From: Acetobacteraceae bacterium
GTDB lineage: Bacteria > Pseudomonadota > Alphaproteobacteria > Acetobacterales > Acetobacteraceae
Direction of reading: 5' to 3'
DNA length: 64,000 bases
Assembly: GCA_947475245.1 (NCBI GenBank)
Contig: CANJLW010000001.1
Location: 100,025 to 164,024 of the forward strand
A program made the position numbers and the translations under genes. The notes beneath the pieces are model-generated. The model made no database searches. It worked only from the letters and a program-made list of their open reading frames with translations, and was not told the DNA's origin. Positions 46,737 to 55,341 of this stretch are shown here, one piece after another (positions within the stretch are counted from its first letter, which is position 1; each line of letters starts with the position of its first letter).

Positions 46737-47166
46737 CGACAATCCGAAGCTGGCTGACAAATCCGTTTTCCGGATCGGTCCAGGAGCCGATTTCGAGTCG
46801 GCCCTCAACCTTCAGGCGGGTTCCGGGCGGCTGCAAGGGCGCAAGACGGCGCAGATAGACGGCCACGATATCCGTCGGCCAATCGGTGTCGCTTTGGCAG
46901 AACGGACAAAGCGCCAGCGGTTGTTCCGTCAGCACGAGAAAGCGGCTTTCCGCCTTCAACGGCGGGGCCAGATAGCCGACGATGGACACTGGCTTGTTGG
47001 CCAACCCGACAATCGCGTCGGCGAAGACCAGACCCGTGACCCCATAGCTTTTATACAGGGTCCCGAAGGCGATCCTCGCCGGTTCGGCAAAGGCCGGCGC
47101 GGAGGACAGCGCGAGGAGAAGAACCCCTCGGCGCGTGGCGGTCGCGCAATTACTTCCCGAAGCCAA
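46714..47166 (-). CDS. Small exported protein with a CPFC cysteine pair (DUF3299-like)
   Basis: 150 residues from TTG 47166, overlapping the alkaline phosphatase stop by 17 bases. Residues 1-27 form a signal peptide (RRGVLLLALSSAPAFA), leaving a compact beta-rich OB-like domain. It has VSIVGYLAPPLKAESRFLVLT, then C87-P-F-C90 followed by DTDWPTDIVAVYL, and a final GTRLKVEGRLEIGSW. The strand-CPFC arrangement resembles DUF3299-type exported proteins, some of which accompany FtsX-like ABC systems in metal-uptake loci (recalled). The cysteines may bind a metal or form a disulfide. No ATG or GTG start exists in frame, so the TTG start depends on coupling. Confidence 0.75.
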   Translation of the reverse strand: MASGSNCATATRRGVLLLALSSAPAFAEPARIAFGTLYKSYGVTGLVFADAIVGLANKPVSIVGYLAPPLKAESRFLVLTEQPLALCPFCQSDTDWPTDIVAVYLRRLAPLQPPGTRLKVEGRLEIGSWTDPENGFVSQLRIVDATLTRA

Positions 47167-48892
47167 GCGCTGTCGCGATCACGCGGAATACGCGTGTGTT
47201 GTCGATGCGGCCGCGGAAAGCCTCCGACCCCGGGCCCATGGCGGTCAGGATTACATCGTCGGCGGCGTGAACGGCCTGCGCCGCGCTTGCCGGCAGATTG
47301 CCGGTGATCCGAACGGCGCCGGGCCGGTCGCAGTTTTTCGGATTTGCGATCATGACATTTTTTTCGTTGCCGGGAATCGCGGGAACGAACTCGCCGTCGA
47401 GGTAGGGGCGATTATCGGTGCAATGGTCGGGATAGCTGCCGAACGCCAAGGCAATGCGGCGCGGCACATCGACCGAGCTTGGGTAGGGGCTGTTGCCGTC
47501 GCGCGGGAACACCGGGAACGCGGATTTGTCGTAGATGCCGAGTTTCTCGCGCGGTGTCGTCCCGGCCAGCGCATCGTCGTAGGTGCCGATGATCGAAACC
47601 GCGTGCGCATGGTCGGGCACGACGATGATGAGCGTGTCGTTCTTCTTCGCGGCAAAGGTCTTCGCGACGCGAACCGCCTCGTCCAGCATGATGGTGTCAA
47701 AGATCGCCCGCTCCGGGTCCATGGAGTGGCTGTATTTGTCGATCCGTCCGGATTCGACCATCAACACGAAGCCGTTCGGGTTTTTCGACAGCACGTTCAG
47801 GGCGGTTTGCACCTGGTCCGGCAGGTCGGGTTGATCGGGGAAGCGGTCGACGGTGCCTTTTTTCAGCACGCGGCGATCCAGCGCGCCGTCGATATTGCCG
47901 GTATTGAACAGGCCCAGGAGCTTCGTGGTTCCGGCCGCGCCGGCCGCGGCTTTCATCTCCGTCGCCGTGGAAACGAAGGTGTAGCCGGCTTCCTGGAACT
48001 TCTTCAGGTAGTCGATGTCGTCGGTGCGCTTTGTTCCGTTGACCGATTTCGGCAGGAAGTTGGGCGATCCGCCGCCCATGATCACCTCCGGCTTCACCGC
48101 ATAAAACATCCCCACAATATCATTGTAATCCGCTCGGCGGCGGGTATGCGCGACCATTCCGGCGGGGGTTGCGTCTTCGATTTCGGTGTTGGTGACTACG
48201 CCGACCGCGAGCTTGCCCTTCCGCTTGGCGAGTTCGCCGAGGGTTTCGACCTTGGGGTGATCGAGTGAGCGCGCGTTGTTGGCGCAATAGACGCCCAGCG
48301 CGTTGACGCAGGATTTGTGCCCCGTCGTGTAGGCGGACATGGAGTTCGCGCTGTCGGTGACCACGGAGTCCGTGCCGGAGGTCGAGACGAGCGCCATGTG
48401 CGGCATGTCGTCGATGGCGAGTTCGCCGCCGTAGCGGCCTTCCACCAGGCCCTTGGACATGATGCGCGCGGCGGTGCGGTGCGCGACGCTCATACCGTCG
48501 CCGACGAACAGAATGACGTTGCGCGCGACGCGGCCCTTGGGCGTGCCGAAGACTTCCCAGCGGACCTGCGCGGATTTTCCGCCGGAGGTCGCTTCGATCG
48601 TGTACTGGCCGGGCGCGGCGATGCTCGCATCCCTGATCCAGAACGCGGACTGGTTCAGCCCGTCTTCATTCCGGATGAATTTGGCCGTCGCGCCCAGGAC
48701 CTGCGCGGGCGACTTGCCGTTGACGGTCACCTTGATGTCGGCTTCGGCGGGGGCACCGGGGAACTCGACCTTGAAGTCGAATTTTGAGCCTGAGAGAATT
48801 TCCGCGCGGTTCAACGGATAAATGGTTTGTGCCTGGGCCGCGAACGCCGCGCCCATGGCGAATACCGCCGCCGCAAATCCCGATAGTCTCAT
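47150..48892 (-). CDS. phoA: Alkaline phosphatase with an N-terminal beta-sandwich domain
   Basis: A 580-residue secreted phosphomonoesterase. The signal peptide spans residues 1-22 (MRLSGFAAAVFAMGAAFAAQAQ). Residues 23-118 form an extra Ig-like domain (FDFKVEFPG, ADIKVTVNGK, GQYTIEATSGG, AQVRWEVFG). The catalytic domain follows, with metal ligand D132 (FVGDGM), nucleophile S181 in VVTDSANSMSAYTTG and distal ligands in MVESGRIDKYSHSMD and VVPDHAH. It is the first gene of a minus-strand operon with the exported CPFC protein and ABC genes, all overlapping. A candidate Pho box lies 69-86 bases upstream of the ATG. Zinc dependence is family knowledge. Confidence 0.92.
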   Translation of the reverse strand: MRLSGFAAAVFAMGAAFAAQAQTIYPLNRAEILSGSKFDFKVEFPGAPAEADIKVTVNGKSPAQVLGATAKFIRNEDGLNQSAFWIRDASIAAPGQYTIEATSGGKSAQVRWEVFGTPKGRVARNVILFVGDGMSVAHRTAARIMSKGLVEGRYGGELAIDDMPHMALVSTSGTDSVVTDSANSMSAYTTGHKSCVNALGVYCANNARSLDHPKVETLGELAKRKGKLAVGVVTNTEIEDATPAGMVAHTRRRADYNDIVGMFYAVKPEVIMGGGSPNFLPKSVNGTKRTDDIDYLKKFQEAGYTFVSTATEMKAAAGAAGTTKLLGLFNTGNIDGALDRRVLKKGTVDRFPDQPDLPDQVQTALNVLSKNPNGFVLMVESGRIDKYSHSMDPERAIFDTIMLDEAVRVAKTFAAKKNDTLIIVVPDHAHAVSIIGTYDDALAGTTPREKLGIYDKSAFPVFPRDGNSPYPSSVDVPRRIALAFGSYPDHCTDNRPYLDGEFVPAIPGNEKNVMIANPKNCDRPGAVRITGNLPASAAQAVHAADDVILTAMGPGSEAFRGRIDNTRVFRVIATALGFGK

Positions 48893-48960
48893 GACCCACA
48901 CCCTTGTTGCACCGCCGCCTCTGTCTATTCCATGAGCGGTCGGCGCGGGAGGCGAGCGGC

Positions 48961-48978
48961 GTGAAGAACGTGTGACAC
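48961..48978 (-). promoter_or_regulatory. Candidate Pho box upstream of alkaline phosphatase
   Basis: On the minus strand the sequence reads GTGTCAC-acgt-TCTTCAC: two 7-base half-sites separated by 4 bases, as in PhoB boxes (CTGTCAT-N4-CTGTCAC). The first half matches 6/7 and the second 4/7. It lies 69-86 bases before the phoA start, a sensible activator distance. Assignment is by eye only. Confidence 0.35.
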
Positions 48979-48995
48979 CTTTGGAGCGCCCCCGG

Positions 48996-50702
48996 TCAGC
49001 GCCCCGAACGGGGTTTCGGTGCCGGCTTCGGGGGGTCCTGCGCCTTGACCCAACTGTCGCGCAGCCCGACCGTGCGGTTGAAAACCGGACGTTCCGGCGT
49101 TCCGTCGGGGTCCGCCCGAAAGTAGCCCTGGCGTTCGAACTGAACGGTGTCGTCGGTTTCACGCAGCGCCGGTTCGACCAACGCGTCGGGCAGGATTTCG
49201 AGCGAGTCGGGGTTCAGGGCGTTCATGACATCGCCGTCCGCGCCCGGATCGGCGCGGTTGAACAGCGGGTTATACAGGCGAACCTCCGCCCGGACGGCAT
49301 CGGCCGCCGCCAGCCAATGCAGCGTCGCCTGCACTTTTCGGCCATCGGGCGCATTGCCCCCGCGGGAGGCCGGGTCGTAGGTGCAACGCAGTTCGGTGAC
49401 ATTGCCGGCGGAATCTTTGACGATCGATTGGCACGTGACGAAATAGCCGTAGCGCAGGCGGACTTCCTTGCCCGGAGACAGGCGGTAGAACTTCTTTGGC
49501 GGGTCCTCCATGAAGTCGTCCCGTTCGACATAAAGCTCTCGCCCGAAGGTGATCGGGCGCTTGCCGGTCTCCGGATGGTCGGGGTGGTTGGCCGCTTCCA
49601 GCGTTTCCGTCTGGCCTTCGGGATAGTTCTCGATCACCAGCTTCAGCGGTCGCAGCACGGCCATGCGTCGCGGCGCGATCGGGTTCAGCGTATCGCGGAT
49701 CGTGGCGTCGAGCATGGCGGGATCGACCACGCTGTTGGCGCGCGCGACGCCGACGCGGCGCACGAACTCCCGCAAGGCCGTCGCGGGCACGCCGCGGCGG
49801 CGAATCCCGGCGATCGTCGGCATGCGCGGGTCGTCCCAGCCCTTGACGTGGCCGTCTTGCACAAGCCGCGTCAGCACGCGCTTGGAGAGCACCATGGAAC
49901 CGATGTTCAGCCGCGCGAACTCGTACTGGCGGGGGCGGGCGGGGACGGGAAGGTGGTCGAGCAGCCAGTCGTAGAGCGGCTTGTGATCCTCGAACTCCAA
50001 CGTGCAGACGGAATGGGTGATGCCTTCGATCGCGTCGGATTGTCCGTGCGCGAAGTCGTAGGTGGGATAGATGCACCAGGCATCGCCTGTACGCGGATGA
50101 TGGGCGTGCAGGATGCGATACAGCACGGGATCGCGCAGGTTCATGTTGCCCGAGGCCATGTCGATCTTCGCGCGCAGCACGCGGGCGCCGTTGGGGAATT
50201 CCCCGGCGCGCATGCGGCGGAACAGGTCCAGGCTTTCTTCCGCCGAACGGTAGCGGAACGGGCTGTTCTGGCCAGGTTCCGTCAGCGTGCCGCGTTGGGC
50301 GCGCATTGCCTCCGGCGCGGTGTCGTCGACGTAGGCGACGCCTTGTTGGATCAGGTGTTCGGCCCATGCATAAAGCTGCTCGAAATAATCCGAGGCGAAA
50401 TAGAGGTGCTCTCCCCAGTCGAAGCCGAGCCAACGGACGTCGCGCTGGATTGAGTCGATGAACTCCTGTTCTTCCTTGACCGGGTTGGTGTCGTCGAAGC
50501 GCAGATGGCAGCGGCCGCCGAATTCGCCGGCGACGCCAAAATTCAGGCAGATCGACTTGGCATGGCCGATGTGCAGATAGCCGTTCGGCTCGGGCGGAAA
50601 ACGCGTGACCACGGATTGGGTGCGGCCCGCGTCCAGATCGCCTTGGATGATGTCGCGGATAAAGTCTCGCCCGACTTCGGCCGTACCGGTTTCGATGGTC
50701 AC
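48996..50702 (-). CDS. glnS: Glutaminyl-tRNA synthetase
   Basis: A 568-residue class I aminoacyl-tRNA synthetase. The HIGH signature is at residues 44-47 (GYLHIGHAKS), and a KMSKS-like MVLSKR is at 270-275. FPPEPNGYLHIGHAKSICLNFG, DDTNPVKEEQEFI and the two-barrel C-terminal anticodon domain (YFRADPDGTPERPVFNRTVGLRDSW) are GlnRS-specific, not GluRS. Many alphaproteobacteria instead form Gln-tRNA by the GatCAB amidotransferase route, so its presence is of phylogenetic interest. It stands alone, divergent from the Hint-domain gene. Confidence 0.95.
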   Translation of the reverse strand: MTIETGTAEVGRDFIRDIIQGDLDAGRTQSVVTRFPPEPNGYLHIGHAKSICLNFGVAGEFGGRCHLRFDDTNPVKEEQEFIDSIQRDVRWLGFDWGEHLYFASDYFEQLYAWAEHLIQQGVAYVDDTAPEAMRAQRGTLTEPGQNSPFRYRSAEESLDLFRRMRAGEFPNGARVLRAKIDMASGNMNLRDPVLYRILHAHHPRTGDAWCIYPTYDFAHGQSDAIEGITHSVCTLEFEDHKPLYDWLLDHLPVPARPRQYEFARLNIGSMVLSKRVLTRLVQDGHVKGWDDPRMPTIAGIRRRGVPATALREFVRRVGVARANSVVDPAMLDATIRDTLNPIAPRRMAVLRPLKLVIENYPEGQTETLEAANHPDHPETGKRPITFGRELYVERDDFMEDPPKKFYRLSPGKEVRLRYGYFVTCQSIVKDSAGNVTELRCTYDPASRGGNAPDGRKVQATLHWLAAADAVRAEVRLYNPLFNRADPGADGDVMNALNPDSLEILPDALVEPALRETDDTVQFERQGYFRADPDGTPERPVFNRTVGLRDSWVKAQDPPKPAPKPRSGR

Positions 50703-50955
50703 TCTTGGTCCTCGCGCGGTTGTCGAAGTTTCAGGCTACACTGTGAACGCGGATCGGTCATCCCGATATCGCTGGCCGATATCGCTGGCCGCATGATGGG
50801 GTGGTTTTGCGACGGCGGACGCGGTGTCGATTTGTAACCTCGTGTTCCCGCCCCCGTGCACTCGCCACAAAAATAGACGATCCTGCGCCGCGGGTCGGTC
50901 GATGCCACATAGGAGCGATCGATGAAAGGATTGCGGGAAGAAGGGAAGGGGGGAC
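50703..50955. promoter_or_regulatory. Divergent intergenic region between glnS and the Hint-domain gene, with a 13-base tandem repeat
   Basis: 253 bases. CGATATCGCTGGC occurs twice in tandem (50764-50776 and 50777-50789), each with the palindrome GATATC. Promoters of both genes must lie here. A purine-rich ribosome-binding site (AAGGGGGG) precedes the ATG at 50956. No clear -35/-10 pair is assigned. Confidence 0.5.
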
Positions 50956-53900
50956 ATGACGGCGACGACGCTTAGCGGCGCTTATCTCAGCACCGTCACC
51001 CTCGATGATCCCGCGACGTTCGAAACGGCGTTCGTTACCGGCACGATCGCGGCGGCAAGCGGTCCTGGTATCGCGCTGCCGGCGGGTGGCGTGGTCGATG
51101 TGCGATCGTCGGGCGCGCTGACAGGTGTATCGCAAGGGATTTTGGCAGCCGGACAGCCGGCCGGCCTGACCAACGCGGGGCGCATCATCGCGACAGGTGG
51201 TTCGGCTTCGGCCGGGATCGCGCTGCTGGCGGGCGGATCGATCACCAACCTGTCCGGCGGTCTGATCGCGGGGAACAGCGGCCTGGGCGTGACGCTCGTC
51301 GGCGCGGGAACCGTGCGGAATGCCGGCACGATTCAAGGCCAGGCGGGCGCGGTCAGGTTCTCCGCGGGGCAGAGCAATCGCCTGATCGTCGATCCCGGCG
51401 CGGTGTTCGACGGGTCGGTGGATGGCGGCAACCTGCTGACCGACACACTGGCGAGCAGCACTTTGGAACTCGCGTCGGGCGACGGGACCGTTGGCGGCAC
51501 ATTGACCGCATTGGGCGACCAGTTCGTCAATTTCGCGTCGATCGTTGTCGACGACGGGGCGCGCTGGACGCTGGCCGGGAAGAATACGGTCGCCACCGGC
51601 GCAAAATTCAGCGTGGTCGGCAGCCTGATCAATCTCGGCGAGCTGATCGCGCCCGGCGTGCTGCTGGATCAGGGCTACATTGATAATCGCGGCACGATAC
51701 AGGGCTATGTCGCGCTCGACTCCGGTGCCGGCCTGAACAACAGCGGCTCCATCACCTCCGGTGCCATCGCCGTCTACAGCAATACGCTGGGGTCGCCGAA
51801 TACCGTAACGAACTCCGGCGTCTTGGACGGCATCGCCTATTTCGGCGTGGAGTTGCGTCAGGGCGGGCTGATCGAGAACGCGGAAAGCGGCACGATTTCG
51901 GGCGGTTTCGCCGGTGTCTATACGACGCAGCCCGATACGACGGTAACGAACCGGGGGCTGATTTTCGCCCCGACCGGCGCCGATTACAGCATCGGCGTCG
52001 CGCTTGGTCAGGGGGGGATGATCACCAACCTGGCCACCGGTACCATCACCGGCGGCGTCGAAGGGATCATGGTCTACAATCAGGCCGCCACTGTGGTGAA
52101 CAGCGGCCGGGTGGACGGCACGTTTTATGTCGGTCTCTGGTTCCAGGCCGGCGGCACCGTCATCAATCACGCGAGCGGCGTCGTGCTGGGCGGTTACGCC
52201 GGGGTCTATGCCAGCAACACCCTCGCGTCGGTGATCAACCAAGGCCAGATCGCCGCGCGCACCGGGAACAGGGTCAGCGACGGGGTCGCGCTTTACGGCG
52301 GCGGGTATGTTTCCAACAGCGTGTCCGGCACCATATCCGGCGGCGATGTCGGCGTGCTCATAACCGGAGGCGCCGGAACCGTCGTCAACGCCGGATCGAT
52401 CTTCGTCACGGGCACCAGCGGTTCCGCGATCAAACTCGCATCCGGCTTCGATCATCGCGTGGTGTTCAAGCCCGGAGCCTACACCTACGGGCTGGTCGAC
52501 GGCGGCAACGCGATCGGCGGCACCCATGCCAGCACGCTGGAACTGGCGGCAGGCGGATCCGGCACCATTGCCGGTTGGGGCGGCACCTTCATCAACTTCG
52601 CGCGGTTGGAGGTCGATGCCGGCGCGATCTGGACATTGAACGGCAGCAATACGCTCGCCGAAGGCGCGACGCTGACGGTCGACGGCGCATTGTTCGACAA
52701 CGGGCGGCTGCGGGTCGCCACGCTGGCCGGTTCGGGCGGGGTGACGATCGGTAGCGCGGGGGTTTTGGAGCTCAGCGGTTCGGCGTCCTCGTCGGCCGGC
52801 ATAGTCTTTGGAAATTCGCCAGGCGGTGTGTTGCTGCTGCCGGGGGTTGGCAGCGGATTTTCCGGATCGATCGGCGGTTTCGCGGCGGGGGACCGGATCG
52901 AGTTGGCGGGTGTCTCGATCACCGAGGCGTCCATCGTCGACAGCTCATCGAGCGGTTCCTCGGGCGCTGCCGCGAGCGGCGCGGTCTCGGTGCGCGTGCG
53001 CGGCGTCAGAACGGCGACCTCCGAGGCGGTTGACTATACCCTCGCCTCGGTGGGGTTGGCCGACGGCGTTTCCGGCAGCTTTCTGATCGGGCAGGACCTG
53101 ACCAATGGGGCAGGGTTTCTGCAGGCGGTCATGGTGCCGCGAACCCTGAGTTGGACCGGATCGGTCGGCACGGAATTCGCCGATCCCGCGAACTGGAACG
53201 ACCTGACGGACGGCCACAACCCCGCGCTGAGGGGACCGAACGCCGCGGATACCGGCATCTTCCTGGCCAGCGGCGGCACCATCGAGGGGACAGGTACCGT
53301 CGGGTCGGCGCGCTTCGTGGGAAGCAAGCCCTGGGCATTGGTCAATGGCGGTTCCATCGGCGTCCAAGGTTCGGTGACGGTCGGCGGGCCCGCCGGCGGG
53401 CGGCTGTCCCTGACGTCCGGCGCGCTGCTGACCGCGGACGGATCGTTGCATGTGATGGCCGACTCCGGTCAGAACGCGACATTGATCGTCGATGGCGGCG
53501 CGACCACGCTGGCCGCGCGCGGGATCGATCTTGGCGGGGTCGGCGCTGCCTCGCTGTCCGTCGCCAATGCCGGGACGCTGGCAGTCGGCACTGACGGGAT
53601 CGTCCTGGGTTCGGACGAGCATGGGGTGACCGCGATCAGCGCGATCGGTGCCGGTGCCGCGATCGAATCGGCCGGCGCGATGGTGATCGGCGATCTCGGC
53701 TTCGGCAGCCTCTCGATCCTGTCCGGCGCGCATGTGTCCGCCAATGCCGGCGGAGCAGCCGCCGACGGCGCGACGATCGCGCGCGTCGATCACGCCGACG
53801 GATCGTCCGTCACGGTCAGCGGGGCTGGGTCCAGCTGGCAAATCGGCGGGCGGCTGGTGGTCGGCGCCGACGGTGCCGGTGGTTTGGCGATTTCCGCCGG

Positions 53901-55341
53901 CGGGTCCGTCGCGGCCGGCAGTATCGAGATCAGCCGGTCGGAACACGGCGTCGGCAATGTCTCCGTCACCGGGCAGGCCAGCCGGTTGATTGCCGACGGC
54001 ACTCTGATTGTCGGCAATGCGGCGGCCGGTGTCCTGTCGATCCAAAACGGCGCGACTGTCGGTGCCGCGGCGGTGACGCTGGGCCTGGCGGAGGATGGGA
54101 CCGGCAATCTCGATATTCAGGGCGCGGGCAGCAGCCTGCTGATCTCGGGGCGGCTGATCATCGGCGGCGCGGGCCATGCGCAATTGACGATCGGCAAGGG
54201 CGCGACCGTATCCGCGACCGATGGGTTCACCGTCGGTCTCGGCGGTGTGGTGACCCAGTTCGGCGGCGTGCTGGATCCCCCGGTCATCAGCCTGAATGCG
54301 GGCCTGATCGGCGGTATCGGCACGCTGGAAGGCGATATCGAGAATAACGGGACGATTTCCGCCGGGCGCGGTCGCTATGAACTGACCGGCAATGTGACCA
54401 CCGGGGCGGGGCAGAGCGGGACGCTCACCATCGCCGGCGGTCCGTCGCAGCTTGTGCTCGATCAGGGGGTGGACGGCGGCCAGCACGTCTTTTTCAGTTC
54501 CGCCACCGGTACCCTGACGTTGCTGCGCCCCGGCCTGTTCCAGGGGATCATTCACGGCTTTCAGTTCGGCGACACGATCGAGGCGATCGGCGCCACCGGC
54601 GGCGTATTCGACGGCGATACGCAGACGCTGACGCTGGATTCCGGCGGCGTGCTGCGGTTCGCGAGCGGCATCGCGGGCGGGACGGTGACGGTCAGCCTGA
54701 CCGGCATCGTATCGGCCACCGCGACGGCGTCCACCGACCTGACCGGCGGCTGCTTCGCCGAAGGCTCGGGCATACTAACCGAACGGGGCCGCGTGCCGAT
54801 CGAAACCTTGCGACCCGGGCAAACCGTGCGCACCGCGTCCGGGCGCAGCGCGCCCATTGTCTGGATCGGCCACCGGCGGGTCGAATGCCTGGCACATCCG
54901 AACCCGGAGGACGCATGGCCGATCCGGATCGCGCCGCATACTTTCGGGCCCGGGCTGCCGGAGCGGCCGTTGTTCCTGTCATCCGATCATGCGGTGTTCG
55001 TCGACGGCGTTCTGATCCCGATCGGCCTTCTGCTGAACGGGGACTCGATCCGCAGACAAGCGACGGACTGCCTGACCTATTGGCATCTCGCGTTGGATCG
55101 GCACGATATTGTCCTGGCGGAAGGGCTGCCGACAGAAAGCTACCTCGATACCGAGGCCCCCGACGGACTCGGGACGGGCGCTTCCCTGTTTTCCGACTTC
55201 AATGCCCGCAAATGGGAGTCCGACGGCTATGCGGCGTTGATCCTGACCGGACCGGCGTTGGAAGCCGTGCGCGCCCGACTCAGTTGCGCTGGCGCGCGCG
55301 TACTCGTTCCCGATGCGCGGTATACAGCCCACTCGCGATAA
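50956..55341 (+). CDS. Giant repeat protein with C-terminal Hint (Hint_2) domain
   Basis: 1461 residues. The first 600 or so are a beta-helical array of short repeats (e.g. VTNSGVLDGIAYFGVEL, VVNSGRVDGTFYVGLWF, VINQGQIAARTG), followed by further autotransporter-like glycine/serine-rich repeats of mostly 30-70 residues (SLSVANAGTLAVGTDGIVLG, LSIQNGATVGAAAVTLG). A Hint_2 domain begins at C1266 (GGCFAEGSGILTERG), with SSDHAVFVDGVLIPIG and LDRHDIVLAEGLPTESYLDT. There is no N-terminal signal peptide and no beta-barrel, so secretion would need a type I or other route. The 3' end overlaps the convergent transporter gene by 62 bases. Function unknown; probably a surface or extracellular protein with an autoprocessing module. 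Confidence 0.88.
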   Translation: MTATTLSGAYLSTVTLDDPATFETAFVTGTIAAASGPGIALPAGGVVDVRSSGALTGVSQGILAAGQPAGLTNAGRIIATGGSASAGIALLAGGSITNLSGGLIAGNSGLGVTLVGAGTVRNAGTIQGQAGAVRFSAGQSNRLIVDPGAVFDGSVDGGNLLTDTLASSTLELASGDGTVGGTLTALGDQFVNFASIVVDDGARWTLAGKNTVATGAKFSVVGSLINLGELIAPGVLLDQGYIDNRGTIQGYVALDSGAGLNNSGSITSGAIAVYSNTLGSPNTVTNSGVLDGIAYFGVELRQGGLIENAESGTISGGFAGVYTTQPDTTVTNRGLIFAPTGADYSIGVALGQGGMITNLATGTITGGVEGIMVYNQAATVVNSGRVDGTFYVGLWFQAGGTVINHASGVVLGGYAGVYASNTLASVINQGQIAARTGNRVSDGVALYGGGYVSNSVSGTISGGDVGVLITGGAGTVVNAGSIFVTGTSGSAIKLASGFDHRVVFKPGAYTYGLVDGGNAIGGTHASTLELAAGGSGTIAGWGGTFINFARLEVDAGAIWTLNGSNTLAEGATLTVDGALFDNGRLRVATLAGSGGVTIGSAGVLELSGSASSSAGIVFGNSPGGVLLLPGVGSGFSGSIGGFAAGDRIELAGVSITEASIVDSSSSGSSGAAASGAVSVRVRGVRTATSEAVDYTLASVGLADGVSGSFLIGQDLTNGAGFLQAVMVPRTLSWTGSVGTEFADPANWNDLTDGHNPALRGPNAADTGIFLASGGTIEGTGTVGSARFVGSKPWALVNGGSIGVQGSVTVGGPAGGRLSLTSGALLTADGSLHVMADSGQNATLIVDGGATTLAARGIDLGGVGAASLSVANAGTLAVGTDGIVLGSDEHGVTAISAIGAGAAIESAGAMVIGDLGFGSLSILSGAHVSANAGGAAADGATIARVDHADGSSVTVSGAGSSWQIGGRLVVGADGAGGLAISAGGSVAAGSIEISRSEHGVGNVSVTGQASRLIADGTLIVGNAAAGVLSIQNGATVGAAAVTLGLAEDGTGNLDIQGAGSSLLISGRLIIGGAGHAQLTIGKGATVSATDGFTVGLGGVVTQFGGVLDPPVISLNAGLIGGIGTLEGDIENNGTISAGRGRYELTGNVTTGAGQSGTLTIAGGPSQLVLDQGVDGGQHVFFSSATGTLTLLRPGLFQGIIHGFQFGDTIEAIGATGGVFDGDTQTLTLDSGGVLRFASGIAGGTVTVSLTGIVSATATASTDLTGGCFAEGSGILTERGRVPIETLRPGQTVRTASGRSAPIVWIGHRRVECLAHPNPEDAWPIRIAPHTFGPGLPERPLFLSSDHAVFVDGVLIPIGLLLNGDSIRRQATDCLTYWHLALDRHDIVLAEGLPTESYLDTEAPDGLGTGASLFSDFNARKWESDGYAALILTGPALEAVRARLSCAGARVLVPDARYTAHSR

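Noticed and set aside
50758-54555. Two long minus-strand frames opposite the Hint-domain gene
   Set aside because: Shadows of a repeat-rich plus-strand gene. Their sequence is rich in Asp/Arg/Gly from codon mirroring, with no domains.
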